Source of the DNA: Streptomyces sp. CB02923
GTDB lineage: Bacteria; Actinomycetota; Actinomycetes; Streptomycetales; Streptomycetaceae
Direction of reading: 5' to 3'
Length of the DNA stretch: 64,000 nucleotides
NCBI RefSeq assembly: GCF_001905005.1
Contig: NZ_LWKZ01000025.1
Span: forward strand, 186,001 to 250,000
The notes beneath the pieces are model-generated. The model did no database searches. It was not told where the DNA came from and was given only the letters and a program-made list of their open reading frames with translations. Both the position numbers and the translations under genes were made by a program. Shown here one piece after another: positions 16,900-27,500 of the stretch (its first letter is position 1; the number at the start of each line of letters is the position of its first letter).

Positions 16900-18041
16900 C
16901 CAGGACGCCCGACGCGGACGTCGCGGTGGTGGGGCTGGGCGCCTGGGGGTCCTCGGCCCTCTGGCAGCTGGCCTCGCGCGCAGTGCGCGTCCTCGGCTTC
17001 GAACGGTACGGCCTGGGTCACCCGTTCGGCGCGTCGCACGGCGGCAGCCGGATGTTCCGCGTCACCTGCCTGGAGCACCCCGGCCTCGTACCGCTGGCCA
17101 AGCGGTCCCGGGACCTGTGGCAGCGCCTGGAGACCGTCTCCGGCCGGACCCTGTTCGACCGGGTGGGCGCGGTGCTCATGGGGCCCGCGGACGGGCACAT
17201 CGCGGGGGGATCGCTCAGGGCCGCCCGGGAACACGACCTGCCGGTGACCACCCTGACCGCCGCCGAACTGGGCCGATGGCTGCCCCAGCACGCGGCGTTC
17301 GACGACGGGGACATAGGCGTCAGGGAGCCGGACGCGGGGCTGATCAGGCCGGAGGAGGCCGTCCGGGCCGCCGTCGGCGCGGCGGCCGACGCCGGTGCGC
17401 GGGTCTTCACCGACACCCGGGTCACGGAAGTCGCACTGACCGGTGACGGCGCCGTGGTCCGTACTCCCGTCCGCGACTTCCACGTCGGCCAGGTCGTGGT
17501 GACGGCGGGGCCCTGGCTCGACACCCTGGTGCCCGGCCTGCCCCTGGAGACCGTGCGCGTTCCCCAGACATGGTTCCGGCCGGCCGGCGACCCCGCCCCC
17601 TTCACCCTCGACCGGCTGCCGCCCTTCATGCGGGAACTCGGCGGGCGCGGCGCCATCTGGGGCCACGGCTCCCACCACGGCCCCGACGTCAAACTGGGCC
17701 TGGAGGACGGCGGAAGCGCCTTCCGGGTCACTCCCGCCGACGACTGCGACCGCGGCGTCACCTCCGACGACTGGACCACCGTCGCGGAGCTGCTGAGCGA
17801 GGCGGTGCCCGGGATGGGCGCGGCGCCCTCGCGCACGGAGATCGGCATGTTCAGCCGCACCCCCGACAAGCAGTTCCTCATCGGCCGACCGCACGGTGAC
17901 CCCCGCCTGGTCATCGGCGGCGGCTGCAACTTCCACGGCTTCAAGCACGCCACCGGCATCGGAGAGGCGCTGGCCGACATCGTGCTCGGCCGGCGGACCA
18001 GCTGCCCGCTGGACTTCACCGATCCCAACCGATTCCTATAA
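16896..18041 (+). CDS. FAD amine oxidase, NikD/monomeric sarcosine oxidase family
   Basis: Flavoprotein of 381 residues with VGLGAWGSSA at the N-terminus and FGASHGGSRMFR, the family's flavin-binding segment. The C-terminal GGGCNFHGFKHATGIGE stretch also fits. In monomeric sarcosine oxidase the FAD is linked to Cys in a CMYTKTxD stretch; here the same place reads GMFSRTPD, so Gly317 replaces that Cys and the flavin should be non-covalent. NikD of this family oxidises piperideine-2-carboxylate to picolinate, which fits an aryl starter of the 3-hydroxypicolinate type. Alternatively it oxidises another cyclic imine or secondary amine. Confidence 0.85.
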   Translation: MTRTPDADVAVVGLGAWGSSALWQLASRAVRVLGFERYGLGHPFGASHGGSRMFRVTCLEHPGLVPLAKRSRDLWQRLETVSGRTLFDRVGAVLMGPADGHIAGGSLRAAREHDLPVTTLTAAELGRWLPQHAAFDDGDIGVREPDAGLIRPEEAVRAAVGAAADAGARVFTDTRVTEVALTGDGAVVRTPVRDFHVGQVVVTAGPWLDTLVPGLPLETVRVPQTWFRPAGDPAPFTLDRLPPFMRELGGRGAIWGHGSHHGPDVKLGLEDGGSAFRVTPADDCDRGVTSDDWTTVAELLSEAVPGMGAAPSRTEIGMFSRTPDKQFLIGRPHGDPRLVIGGGCNFHGFKHATGIGEALADIVLGRRTSCPLDFTDPNRFL

Positions 18042-18067
18042 GTCTTCGCCGGGAGAAAGTCTCAAGC

Positions 18068-21000
18068 ATGCGCGATCGGGAAGAGGAGCGCCGGCCGCTC
18101 ACCGGGGCCCAGCTCGGCGTCTGGTTCGCCCAGCAGGTCAATCCTTCCAACGCGGCCTACAACACGGCCCAGTACGTCGAGGTCGAAGCACCTGCCGACG
18201 CGGCCCGCCTCCGGCGGGCGCTGCGGTGCGCACTGGCCGAAACGGACGCACTCCACGTGCGGTTCACCGTGCACGACGGGCAGCCGTCGCAGATACCGGC
18301 CCCGCTCACGGACCCGGTACTGGACGTCGTGGACCTGAGCGCGGAGGCGGACCCGGCGGACGCGGCCGGGCGGTGGATGCGCGAGGACGCCGCCACCCCC
18401 GTGGACCTGCTGCGCGGACCGCTGTTCCGCAACGCATTGCTCGTCCTCGGGCCGAACCGGTTCCGCTGGTACCTGCGCTGCCACCACACCGCCCTGGACG
18501 GCTACGGCTTCCAGCTCCTGGCCGCGCGCACCGCCGAGGTCTACACGGCCCTGGGGGCCGCGGAAGAGCCGCGCCCCCGGTGGTTCGGCACCCTCGACGG
18601 CCTGCTCGCCTCCGAGGCGGACTACCGGTCTTCCGACCGCTTCCAAGCCGATCGCGCCCACTGGTCGCGCCGCATGGCCGGCGTCCCGGATGCCGTGACC
18701 CTGGCCCGGCGCCCCTTCGACGGGCCGGCGGTCGGCCTCCTCACCGCCGGGCCCGTACGGGTCGGCGCGCCGGAGGCCGGGCAGAACGCGGACCGGGCCG
18801 GACTCGTGATCGCGGCGCTCGCCGGCTATCTGCATCGCATGACACAGGCCGAGGACATCACGCTGGGGCTTCCCGTCGCCGGCCGGTGGGGGGCCGCGGC
18901 CAAGACGCCGGGTGTCGTCGTCAATATCCTGCCCCTGCGGCTGCCGGTGCCCCGGGGCGCCACCGTCGGTGACCTGCTGGACGGGGCCGCCGGCCGGCTG
19001 CGCGAGCTGCGCCGCCACCAGCGCTACCGCGGCGAGGACGTCCTGCGCGACCTCGCCCTGGTCGGACGGCAGGTGACCGGCCCTCTGGTCAATATCAAGT
19101 ACTACGACAGGGAACTGGACTTCGCCGGCGACCGGGCGACCGCCACCACCGTCGCCCCGGGGCCCGTCGACGACCTGTCCGTCGTCATCGGCGAGGACCC
19201 GGGGACCGGTGATCTCACCGTCGCCTTCGAAGCCAACCCCGAACGTTACGACGAAGCGTCACTGGCCGCTCACCACCGCCGGTTCACCGGATTTCTCTCC
19301 GCGCTGGCCGAAGCAGACCCCGGCACCCCGCTCGCCGGGGTGGCGATCCCCGCCACCGGCCCGCGTCCCCCCGCCCGCCCCGCACCGGAGTCCGCGCCGC
19401 GCGGCGCCACCCTGCACGGGGCGTTCGAGGCCCAGGCGGCGCGCACGCCCGGCCGCGTCGCGGTCACCAGTGGCACCACCCGCCTCACCTACCAAGAGCT
19501 CGACGCACGCGCCAACCGCCTCGCGCGGCTGCTCGTCCACCGGGGCCTGGGCCCCGGCCGGCTGGCCGCCCTGGCCCTGCCGCGCGGCGCCGGCCTGCTG
19601 ACCGCGCTGCTCGCCGTCCTCAAAACAGGCGCCGGCTATCTGCCGCTCGACCCCCAGTACCCCGCCGACCGGCTGCGGTCCACGCTGGAGGACGCCGCTC
19701 CGGCGCTGGTGCTCTGCGACGCGGAAGGAGCCGACCGCGTCCGCGGCGCCGCCGCCCCGCTGCCGCTGGACGACCCGGCCGTCGCCGCCGAGCTGAGCGG
19801 ACTGTCCGGCGACGCCCTGACCGACGCCGAACGCCCGGCCACGGCGGACCCGGACAGCCTGGCCTACGTCATCTACACCTCCGGGTCGACCGGCCGACCC
19901 AAGGGCGTCATGGTCACGCACCACAACGTCCTGCGCCTCTTCCAGCAGACGGACCACTGGTTCGGCTTCGGCCCCGACGACGTGTGGACCCTCTTCCACT
20001 CCTACGCGTTCGACTTCTCCGTGTGGGAGATCTGGGGGCCGCTGCTGCACGGCGGGCGGCTGGTGGTGGTGCCCTTCGACACCAGCCGGTCACCCGCGGA
20101 ATTCCTGCGGCTGCTCGTACGGGAGCAGGTCACCGTCCTCAACCAGACCCCCTCAGCGTTCTACCAGCTCATCGCCGCCGAACGGGAAGACCCCGCCCTC
20201 CTCCGGCGCTCGGCGCTGCGCTACGTCGTCTTCGGCGGCGAAGCGCTGGAGTCCCACCGGCTCAAGGACTGGTACGCACGCCACGGCGACGACGCGCCGC
20301 GTCTGGTCAACATGTACGGGATCACCGAGACCACCGTGCACGTCACGTACGCCGCCCTCGACCGCGGGACGGCAGACGCCGCCCGGGGCAGCCTGATCGG
20401 CGAGCCGGTCCCGGACCTCGGCGTGTATGTGCTGGACCGCGAGCTGCGGCCGGTGCCCGAAGGCGCCACGGGCGAGCTGTACGTGGCCGGTCCGGGCCTG
20501 GCGCGGGGGTACCTCGGACGCCCCGGCCTGACTGCCGAGCGCTTCGTGGCCGACCCCTTCGGCGCCCCCGGCAGCCGGATGTACCGCACCGGCGACCTGG
20601 CGTGCGTGCTCGACGACGGGAGCCTGTGCTACCTCGGGCGTGCGGACAGCCAGGTGAAGATCCGCGGGTTCCGCATCGAGCCCGGCGAGATCGAAGCCGC
20701 CCTCGAACGCCACCCCGACATCGCCCGGGCCGCGGTCGTCGTACGAGAGGACCGGCCGGGCGACAAGCGCCTGGTGGCCTACGCGGTGCCCGTCGCCGGG
20801 GCACCGGCCGACACGGCCGGGATGCGGCGGCACGCCGCGCGGCTCCTGCCCGCCCACATGGTCCCCTCCGCCGTGCAGCTGCTCGACGCCCTGCCCCTGA
20901 CCGCGAACGGCAAGCTCGACCAGCGGGCCCTTCCCGCGCCCGCCGCACCCGGCACCCCGGCAGCGGCCGAAGGCGCCTCGCGGGAAGCGGTCGTCGGCAC

Positions 21001-24000
21001 GCTGTTCGCGGAGATCCTCGGCCTGCCCGCGGTCGGCGCGCAGGACAACTTCTTCGATCTGGGCGGCCACTCGGTGCTCGCCGCCAGACTGATCAGCCGC
21101 GTCCGCACCGAACTCGGCGTCGAACTCGCCATCGGCGCGCTCTTCGGCAACCCGACGGTCGCCGGTGTAACGGCCCTGATCGGCGACGCGGACCCGGAGG
21201 TGCCCGCCCTGCGGCCGGTGCCGCGCCCGGGAACGGTGCCACTGTCCTTCGCCCAGAGCCGGCTCTGGTTCCTCAACCAGGTCGAGGGCCTGTCCGCCAC
21301 CTACAACGTCCCCCTGCTGGTACGACTGTCGGGGCCGCTCGACAGGGCGGCGCTCGACAGCGCGCTGGGAGACGTCATCGCCCGGCACGAGAGCCTGCGG
21401 ACCGTCTTCCCGCAGACCGCCGGTGTCCCGTACCAGCACATCAGGCCCACCGACGCCTGCCGCATTGAGCCAGCCCTCGTCGAGTGCAGCCCCGAAGAGC
21501 AGCCGGAACGAGTGCGCGAGGCGCTGTCCGAAGGCTTCTCGTTGGAGAGCGAACTCCCGCTACGCGCCACCCTGTTCCGCACCGGCACGGACGAACACAC
21601 CCTCCTCGTGGTCATGCACCACATCGTCGCGGACGGCTGGTCCGTCACACCGTTCACCGAGGACCTCTCCACCGCCTACGCGGCCCGTTGCGAGGGCCAC
21701 GGGCCCTCGTGGCCGGCCCCCCTTCCCGTGCAGTACGCCGACTACAGCCTCTGGCAGCGCGACGTACTGGGTGATGAGCGGTCCCCCGGCAGCCGCATGG
21801 CCCGGCAGGCCGCCTACTGGACCGAGCGGCTGGCGGACCTGCCCGAGGAGCTTGCGCTGCCCGGCGACCGGCCCCGACCGCTGACGGCCGGATACACCGG
21901 CGGCACGGTCGGCCACCGGATCGACGCCGCGCTCCACGCCCGGCTGCTGCACCTGGGGCGGGAGCACGGCGCCACCCTCTTCATGGTGCTCCAGGCCGGA
22001 CTCGCCGCCCTGCTGAGCCGACTGGGCGCGGGCGACGACATCCCGCTCGGCACCCCCGTCGCGGGCCGCGGCGACGAAGCGCTGGACGACCTCGTGGGCT
22101 GTTTCGTCAACACCCTCGTCCTGCGTACAGACACCTCCGGCGCCCCGGCCTTCCGCGACCTCCTCGACCGGGTCCGCGCCACCAACGTGGCAGCCTACGA
22201 ACACCAGGACCTGCCCTTCGACCGGCTGGTGGACGTCCTCAACCCTCCCCGGTCGCTGGCCCGGCACCCGCTCTTCCAGGTGATGCTGGCCATGCGCGAA
22301 CCGGCGCGGGACATCACCGGCATGCCCCGGCTCACCGCTCGCGTGGAGCCGGGCGACACCGACACGTCGCGCTTCGACCTCTCCTTCGTCTTCGCGGAGG
22401 AGACCGGGGCGGACCGGGCTCCCGGGGGCGTCGACTGCTCGCTCCAGTACAGCGGGGACCTCTTCGACCGGGAGACGGCGGAACAGCTGCTGACACGCCT
22501 GGTGCTGCTGCTGGAGTCCGCGGCCGACGCCCCCGGCACCCCCGTCGCCCGGCTGGCGATCCTCACTCCCCGGGAGCTCGACGACCTGCTGAACGGATGG
22601 CAGGGGCCACGGCGTGAGCCGGCGGACGCGACCGCGCCCCAGCTGTTCGAGGCACAGGTGAAGCTCGTACCGGACAAGACCGCCACCGTCTTCGAGGGCG
22701 ACCGGCTGTCCTACGCCGAGCTGAACGCCGACGCCAACCGGCTGGCCCGCCACCTCGTCTCCCAGGGCGTCGGACCCGAGCACGTGGTGGCACTGGCGGT
22801 GCCGCGCTCACTGGAGATGGTGACCGGCATGCTCGCCGTCTTCAAGGCGGGTGCGGCCTACCTCCCCGTGGACCCCGACTACCCGGCCGACCGCATCCGT
22901 TACATGCTGGAGGACGCGAAGCCGGCCCAGGTGCTCACCACTACCGAAGCCGCCCACGTGCTCCCCGGCTCGGTCACCCCGGTCGTCCTCGACGCCCCGG
23001 TGACCGCGGCCCGCGTCGCGGACCTGCCCGCCACCGACCTGACGGACGACGAGCGCCGCTCACCCCTGTGCCCCGCGCACCCCGCGTACGTCATCTACAC
23101 CTCGGGGTCCACCGGGCGGCCCAAGGGCGTCGTAGTCTGCCACCGCGGCATCCCCAGCCTGCTCGCGAATCAGATCGAGCGGTGTGCCGTCGGCCCGGAC
23201 AACCGGGTGCTCCAGTTCGCCACCGCGAGCTTCGACGCGGCCTTCTGGGACGTCGCCATGGCCCTGTTCACGGGCGGCACGCTGGTCCTGGCCCCGGCCT
23301 GGCGCCTGATGCCCGGCCCCGAACTGTCCGAACTCGCCGCGGCCCAGGACATCACCCATGTGACGCTGCCGCCGTCGGTGCTGGCGATGCTGCCCGTGGA
23401 AGGCGGCCTGCCGCCCACCACCACCATTGTCGTGGCCGGTGAAGCCACCCCGGCCGACCTGGTGGCCCGGTGGTCGCGCGGCCGTCGGATGGTCAACTCC
23501 TACGGCCCCACGGAGATCACGGTCTCCTGCGCGATCAGTCCCCCGCTGACCGACTCGGGACAGCTGCCGATCAGCCCGCCCTCGGTCAACACGCGCCTCT
23601 ACGTCCTGGACCGCGACCTGCGGCTGGTTCCGCCGGGCGTGCAGGGCGAGCTGTACGTGTCGGGGCCCGGCACGGCACGCGGCTACCTGGGCCGCGCCGA
23701 CCTCACCGCCGTCCGGTTCGTGGCCGACCCGTTCGGGCCGCCGGGCTCGTGCATGTACCGCACCGGGGACCTCGCCCGCTGGCGCCCCGGAGGCCGGCTG
23801 GAGTTCCTGGGCCGGGCCGACGACCAGGTCAAGATCCGGGGCTTCCGCGTCGAACTGGGCGAGACCGAAGAAGCGCTGAGCGCTCACGAGGACGTAGCCC
23901 AGGCGGCGGTCGTGGTCGGCGCGCAGCGGCCCGGCGACCAGCGCCTCGTGGCCTACGTGACGGCCGCCCCCGGCGCCGCCGGACCGCGCGGCCTTCGCGC

Positions 24001-24502
24001 GTGGCTGGCCACCTCGCTTCCCGACTACATGGTCCCGTCCATCGTCGTCACGCTGGACGCGATGCCGCTCACGCAGTCCGGGAAGATCGACCGGGTCGCC
24101 CTGGCCGCGCGCCCCGTGTCCTGGGCGGCCGGCACGGCCTCGTACGTCGCCCCCGGCGAGGGACTGGAGCGCCGCATAGCCGAGGCGTGGTGCGCGGTGC
24201 TGAGCCTGGAGCAGGTCGGCGCGCAGGACAACTTCTTCGACATCGGCGGCCACTCGCTGTCGCTGATCGCCGTGCAGCAGCGGCTCACGGGCGAGCTGGG
24301 GCGCCCCGTCCCGGTCGTGGACCTCTTCGCCCACCCCACGGTGGCCACGCTCGCCGCGCACCTGTCGGCCGGCGACAGCGGCGGGCCGTCGGCACCGCGC
24401 GAGCACGCCGACCGCGCCCGGCAGCGGGCCGGACTCCAGCACAAGGCCATGGCCCGCCGGGCCGCCAACAGGAACGGAAAGGGAACGCAGCGCAATGGCT
24501 GA
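18068..24502 (+). CDS. NRPS, two modules: C-A(Thr)-T-C-A(aromatic)-T
   Basis: Nonribosomal peptide synthetase of 2144 residues. C1 (about 5-430) has HHTALDG and would join the aryl starter to the first residue. A1 (about 445-955; YTSGSTGRPKG) has specificity positions that read D F W N V G M V H K, essentially the threonine code. T1 is near 1001 (DLGGHSVLA) and C2 about 1052-1500 (HHIVADG). A2 (about 1527-2017) reads D A W T V A S V S K, close to the Phe code D A W T V A A V C K but with Ser at two pocket positions. T2 is near 2062 (DIGGHSLSL). There is no epimerase, methyltransferase or TE. It begins 26 bases after the flavoenzyme and overlaps the PKS gene by eight bases. Confidence 0.95.
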   Translation: MRDREEERRPLTGAQLGVWFAQQVNPSNAAYNTAQYVEVEAPADAARLRRALRCALAETDALHVRFTVHDGQPSQIPAPLTDPVLDVVDLSAEADPADAAGRWMREDAATPVDLLRGPLFRNALLVLGPNRFRWYLRCHHTALDGYGFQLLAARTAEVYTALGAAEEPRPRWFGTLDGLLASEADYRSSDRFQADRAHWSRRMAGVPDAVTLARRPFDGPAVGLLTAGPVRVGAPEAGQNADRAGLVIAALAGYLHRMTQAEDITLGLPVAGRWGAAAKTPGVVVNILPLRLPVPRGATVGDLLDGAAGRLRELRRHQRYRGEDVLRDLALVGRQVTGPLVNIKYYDRELDFAGDRATATTVAPGPVDDLSVVIGEDPGTGDLTVAFEANPERYDEASLAAHHRRFTGFLSALAEADPGTPLAGVAIPATGPRPPARPAPESAPRGATLHGAFEAQAARTPGRVAVTSGTTRLTYQELDARANRLARLLVHRGLGPGRLAALALPRGAGLLTALLAVLKTGAGYLPLDPQYPADRLRSTLEDAAPALVLCDAEGADRVRGAAAPLPLDDPAVAAELSGLSGDALTDAERPATADPDSLAYVIYTSGSTGRPKGVMVTHHNVLRLFQQTDHWFGFGPDDVWTLFHSYAFDFSVWEIWGPLLHGGRLVVVPFDTSRSPAEFLRLLVREQVTVLNQTPSAFYQLIAAEREDPALLRRSALRYVVFGGEALESHRLKDWYARHGDDAPRLVNMYGITETTVHVTYAALDRGTADAARGSLIGEPVPDLGVYVLDRELRPVPEGATGELYVAGPGLARGYLGRPGLTAERFVADPFGAPGSRMYRTGDLACVLDDGSLCYLGRADSQVKIRGFRIEPGEIEAALERHPDIARAAVVVREDRPGDKRLVAYAVPVAGAPADTAGMRRHAARLLPAHMVPSAVQLLDALPLTANGKLDQRALPAPAAPGTPAAAEGASREAVVGTLFAEILGLPAVGAQDNFFDLGGHSVLAARLISRVRTELGVELAIGALFGNPTVAGVTALIGDADPEVPALRPVPRPGTVPLSFAQSRLWFLNQVEGLSATYNVPLLVRLSGPLDRAALDSALGDVIARHESLRTVFPQTAGVPYQHIRPTDACRIEPALVECSPEEQPERVREALSEGFSLESELPLRATLFRTGTDEHTLLVVMHHIVADGWSVTPFTEDLSTAYAARCEGHGPSWPAPLPVQYADYSLWQRDVLGDERSPGSRMARQAAYWTERLADLPEELALPGDRPRPLTAGYTGGTVGHRIDAALHARLLHLGREHGATLFMVLQAGLAALLSRLGAGDDIPLGTPVAGRGDEALDDLVGCFVNTLVLRTDTSGAPAFRDLLDRVRATNVAAYEHQDLPFDRLVDVLNPPRSLARHPLFQVMLAMREPARDITGMPRLTARVEPGDTDTSRFDLSFVFAEETGADRAPGGVDCSLQYSGDLFDRETAEQLLTRLVLLLESAADAPGTPVARLAILTPRELDDLLNGWQGPRREPADATAPQLFEAQVKLVPDKTATVFEGDRLSYAELNADANRLARHLVSQGVGPEHVVALAVPRSLEMVTGMLAVFKAGAAYLPVDPDYPADRIRYMLEDAKPAQVLTTTEAAHVLPGSVTPVVLDAPVTAARVADLPATDLTDDERRSPLCPAHPAYVIYTSGSTGRPKGVVVCHRGIPSLLANQIERCAVGPDNRVLQFATASFDAAFWDVAMALFTGGTLVLAPAWRLMPGPELSELAAAQDITHVTLPPSVLAMLPVEGGLPPTTTIVVAGEATPADLVARWSRGRRMVNSYGPTEITVSCAISPPLTDSGQLPISPPSVNTRLYVLDRDLRLVPPGVQGELYVSGPGTARGYLGRADLTAVRFVADPFGPPGSCMYRTGDLARWRPGGRLEFLGRADDQVKIRGFRVELGETEEALSAHEDVAQAAVVVGAQRPGDQRLVAYVTAAPGAAGPRGLRAWLATSLPDYMVPSIVVTLDAMPLTQSGKIDRVALAARPVSWAAGTASYVAPGEGLERRIAEAWCAVLSLEQVGAQDNFFDIGGHSLSLIAVQQRLTGELGRPVPVVDLFAHPTVATLAAHLSAGDSGGPSAPREHADRARQRAGLQHKAMARRAANRNGKGTQRNG

Positions 24503-27500
24503 CGACTCTCGTACGGTGCGGGACCTGGACATCGCCGTCATCGCGATGGAGGGCCGCTTCCCGGGGGCCCGCGACGTGGCGGAGTTCTGGGCCAACCTGG
24601 TGGCCGGCGAGGAGTCCGTCAGGCCGGTCGGCGAGCAGGAGTTCCTCGCTGCGGGCGGCGACCCCGCCGCGCTCCACGACCCGTACCACGTCAAGGCCGC
24701 CGCAGCCGTGGACGGAGCGGACCTCTTCGACGCGGACTTCTTCGGCCTGCGGGCCGACGAGGCCGAGCTGATGGACCCGCAGCAGCGCCTCTTCCTGGAG
24801 GTCTGCCACCACGCGCTGGAGCAGTCGGGGCACGACCCCGACCGCTTCGACGGGATGATCGGCGTCTACGGCGGGGCCAGCCAGAGCAGGTACTACCTGT
24901 CCCATGTACGCCCGCGCTTCGACGAGGCGGACGAGCCGCTGCGGGCCTGGTCGGCGTCCATGGGCAACGACCCCGGCGTCTTCGCCACCCGCGTCGCCTA
25001 CGCGCTGAACCTGACCGGCCCCGCGCTGACCGTCCAGACAGCGTGCTCCACCTCGCTCACCGCCGTCCACCTGGCCTGCCAGGACCTGCTGTCCTACCGC
25101 TGTGACGTGGCGCTGGCCGGCGGGTCGTCGGTCAACCCGGCCGCCCGGCGCGGCTACCGCTACACGCCCGACGGCCCGTTTTCGCCCGACGGCCACGTCC
25201 GGGCCTTCGACGCGCGGGCCGAGGGCATGGTCCCCGGCGACGCCACGGCCGTGGTCGTCCTCAAACGCCTGACCGACGCGGTGGCCGACGGCGACCGCGT
25301 CCGTGCCGTGATCAAGGGCACCGCGGTCAACAACGACGGCAGCCGCAAGGTCGGCTTCACCGCGCCCAGCCCGCTGGGCCAGGCCGAGGTCATCCTCGCC
25401 GCCCACGCGGCCGCCGAGGTCGACGCCGGGACCATCGGCTACGTGGAGGCCCACGGCACGGGCACCCCGGTCGGCGACCCGATCGAAGTCACCGCGCTCA
25501 CCCAGGCGTTCGCGGAGACCACCCGCCGTACGGGCTTTTGCGCCCTCGGCTCGGCCAAGAGCAACATCGGGCACACCGACGCCGCGGCGGGCGTGGTGGG
25601 CCTGATCAAGGCCGCCCTGGTGGTGGAGCACGGACAGATCCCGCCCACCCTCCACTACACCGCTCCCAACCCGCTCATCGACTTCGAGGCCTCCCCCTTC
25701 CGCGTCAACGACCAGCTGACCGAGTGGCCGGCCGGGCCGGCGCCACGGCGGGCGGCGGTCAGTTCGTTCGGCATCGGCGGGACGAACGCCCACGCCATCC
25801 TGGAGGAGCCCCCCGCCACTCCGGCGGCCGGAACCGGCGACGGCTGGTACCTGCTGCCGTGGTCGGCCAAGTCCGACGTGGCGGCCGACCTCTTCGGCAC
25901 CCTCCTGGGCGACCACCTCGCCCGCACCTCCGGCCTCGGCCTCCGGGATGTGGCGCACACCCTCCGCGAAGGCCGCCGAGCCTTCCCGTACCGCCGCTTC
26001 GCGGTGTGCCGCGACCGGGACGAGGCCGTGGCACTGCTCGGCACCCCGGCACCCGCCGCCCCGCCCGCCGATCTGACCGAGCGGCCCGTCGCTTTCCTCT
26101 TCCCGGGCGGCGGCGCGCAGTACGAGGGCATGGGACGGAGACTGTACGAGACCGAACCGGTGTTCCGCGAGGCACTGGACCGCTGCGCCGCCATCCTGGA
26201 GCCTGTACTCGGCTTCGACGTGCGCGCCACGCTGCACCGCGGGGAGGAGGGCCCCCGGTCGAGCCTGCTGCCCGGACTGGTCGCGACCGAGTACTCCCTC
26301 GCCACCCTGCTGATGTCCAAGGGCGTCCGTCCGCAGTCGCTCATCGGGCACTCGGCGGGCGAGTACACCGCCGCCTGCCTGGCCGGCGTGCTGTCCCTGG
26401 AGGACGTGCTGCCGCTGGTCGCCAAACGGCAGTGGCTGCTGGAACGCGCCGGCGGGGTCGCGGTGAGCGTCTCGCTCGGCGAGCGGGACCTCGGCGCCTA
26501 CCTCACCGGCCGGGTGTCCCTGGCGGCCGTCAACGCCCCGGCGCTGAGCACCGTGTCGGGCCCGGAGGACGAGATCCGGGAGCTGGAGGCACGCTGGGAC
26601 GCCGACGGCGTCGAGTACCAGCGGGTCCACTTCCCCAGCGCCGTGCATTCGTGGATGCTGGACGCCGTCCTCGACGACTACGCGGCCGCGCTCGCCAAGG
26701 TCACCCTCCACCCTCCGGCGATCCCCTTCGTCTCCAACGTCACCGGCACGTGGATCACCGCCGAGGAAGCGACCAGCCCCGCGTACTGGCTGCGGCACAC
26801 CCGGTCGACCGTGCGCTTCGCCGAAGGCCTGGAGGAGCTGTGCGCGGGCAAGGAACCCGTCCTGGTCGAGGTGGGGCCGGGCCGGATCCTCACCCGGTGT
26901 GCGCGTATGCGGTTCGACGACACCGTGCCGACGGTGGAGACCATGCGCCACCCGCGCGCCGACCAGCACGACCAGCAGGTGCTGCTCACCGCGCTCGGCC
27001 GGCTCTGGCAGCTCGGCGCCCGCCTGACGTGGGACGAGGAGAACGGCGCCGACGGCCGCCGGGTGCCGCTGCCCGGATACCCCTTCGAACGCAAGCGGTA
27101 CTGGCTGGACGAAGTACGGTCCGGCGCCCCCGCCGGGCCCCGCACCGGCCCTGGCACGGAACGGGACCTCGCGGAGGCCGAACGACGGCTGAGGCGGGAC
27201 GCCCCGGTGTCCACCGTCCCGCCGCGGCTGCGTGCCGACTTCGACCTCCTCGCCGCCCTTCGGGCCACCGCGTTCCTGCGGTCGGCAGGCGTGGACACCA
27301 CGCCCGGCCGCACGTACACGCCCGAGGACCTGATCGGCCGTTTCCGCCCCGCCGGCCCGTACCGCGAGCTGCTGGACGCGCTGCTGCACATGCTCCAGGA
27401 GTCGGGGGTGCTGGCCAGGGAGGGCACGGAACTGCGGTTCACCGGCAGCGGTGACGACGCCCCGGAGCAGGAGCGGCTCGCGAAGTCCGTCGTCGAACGG

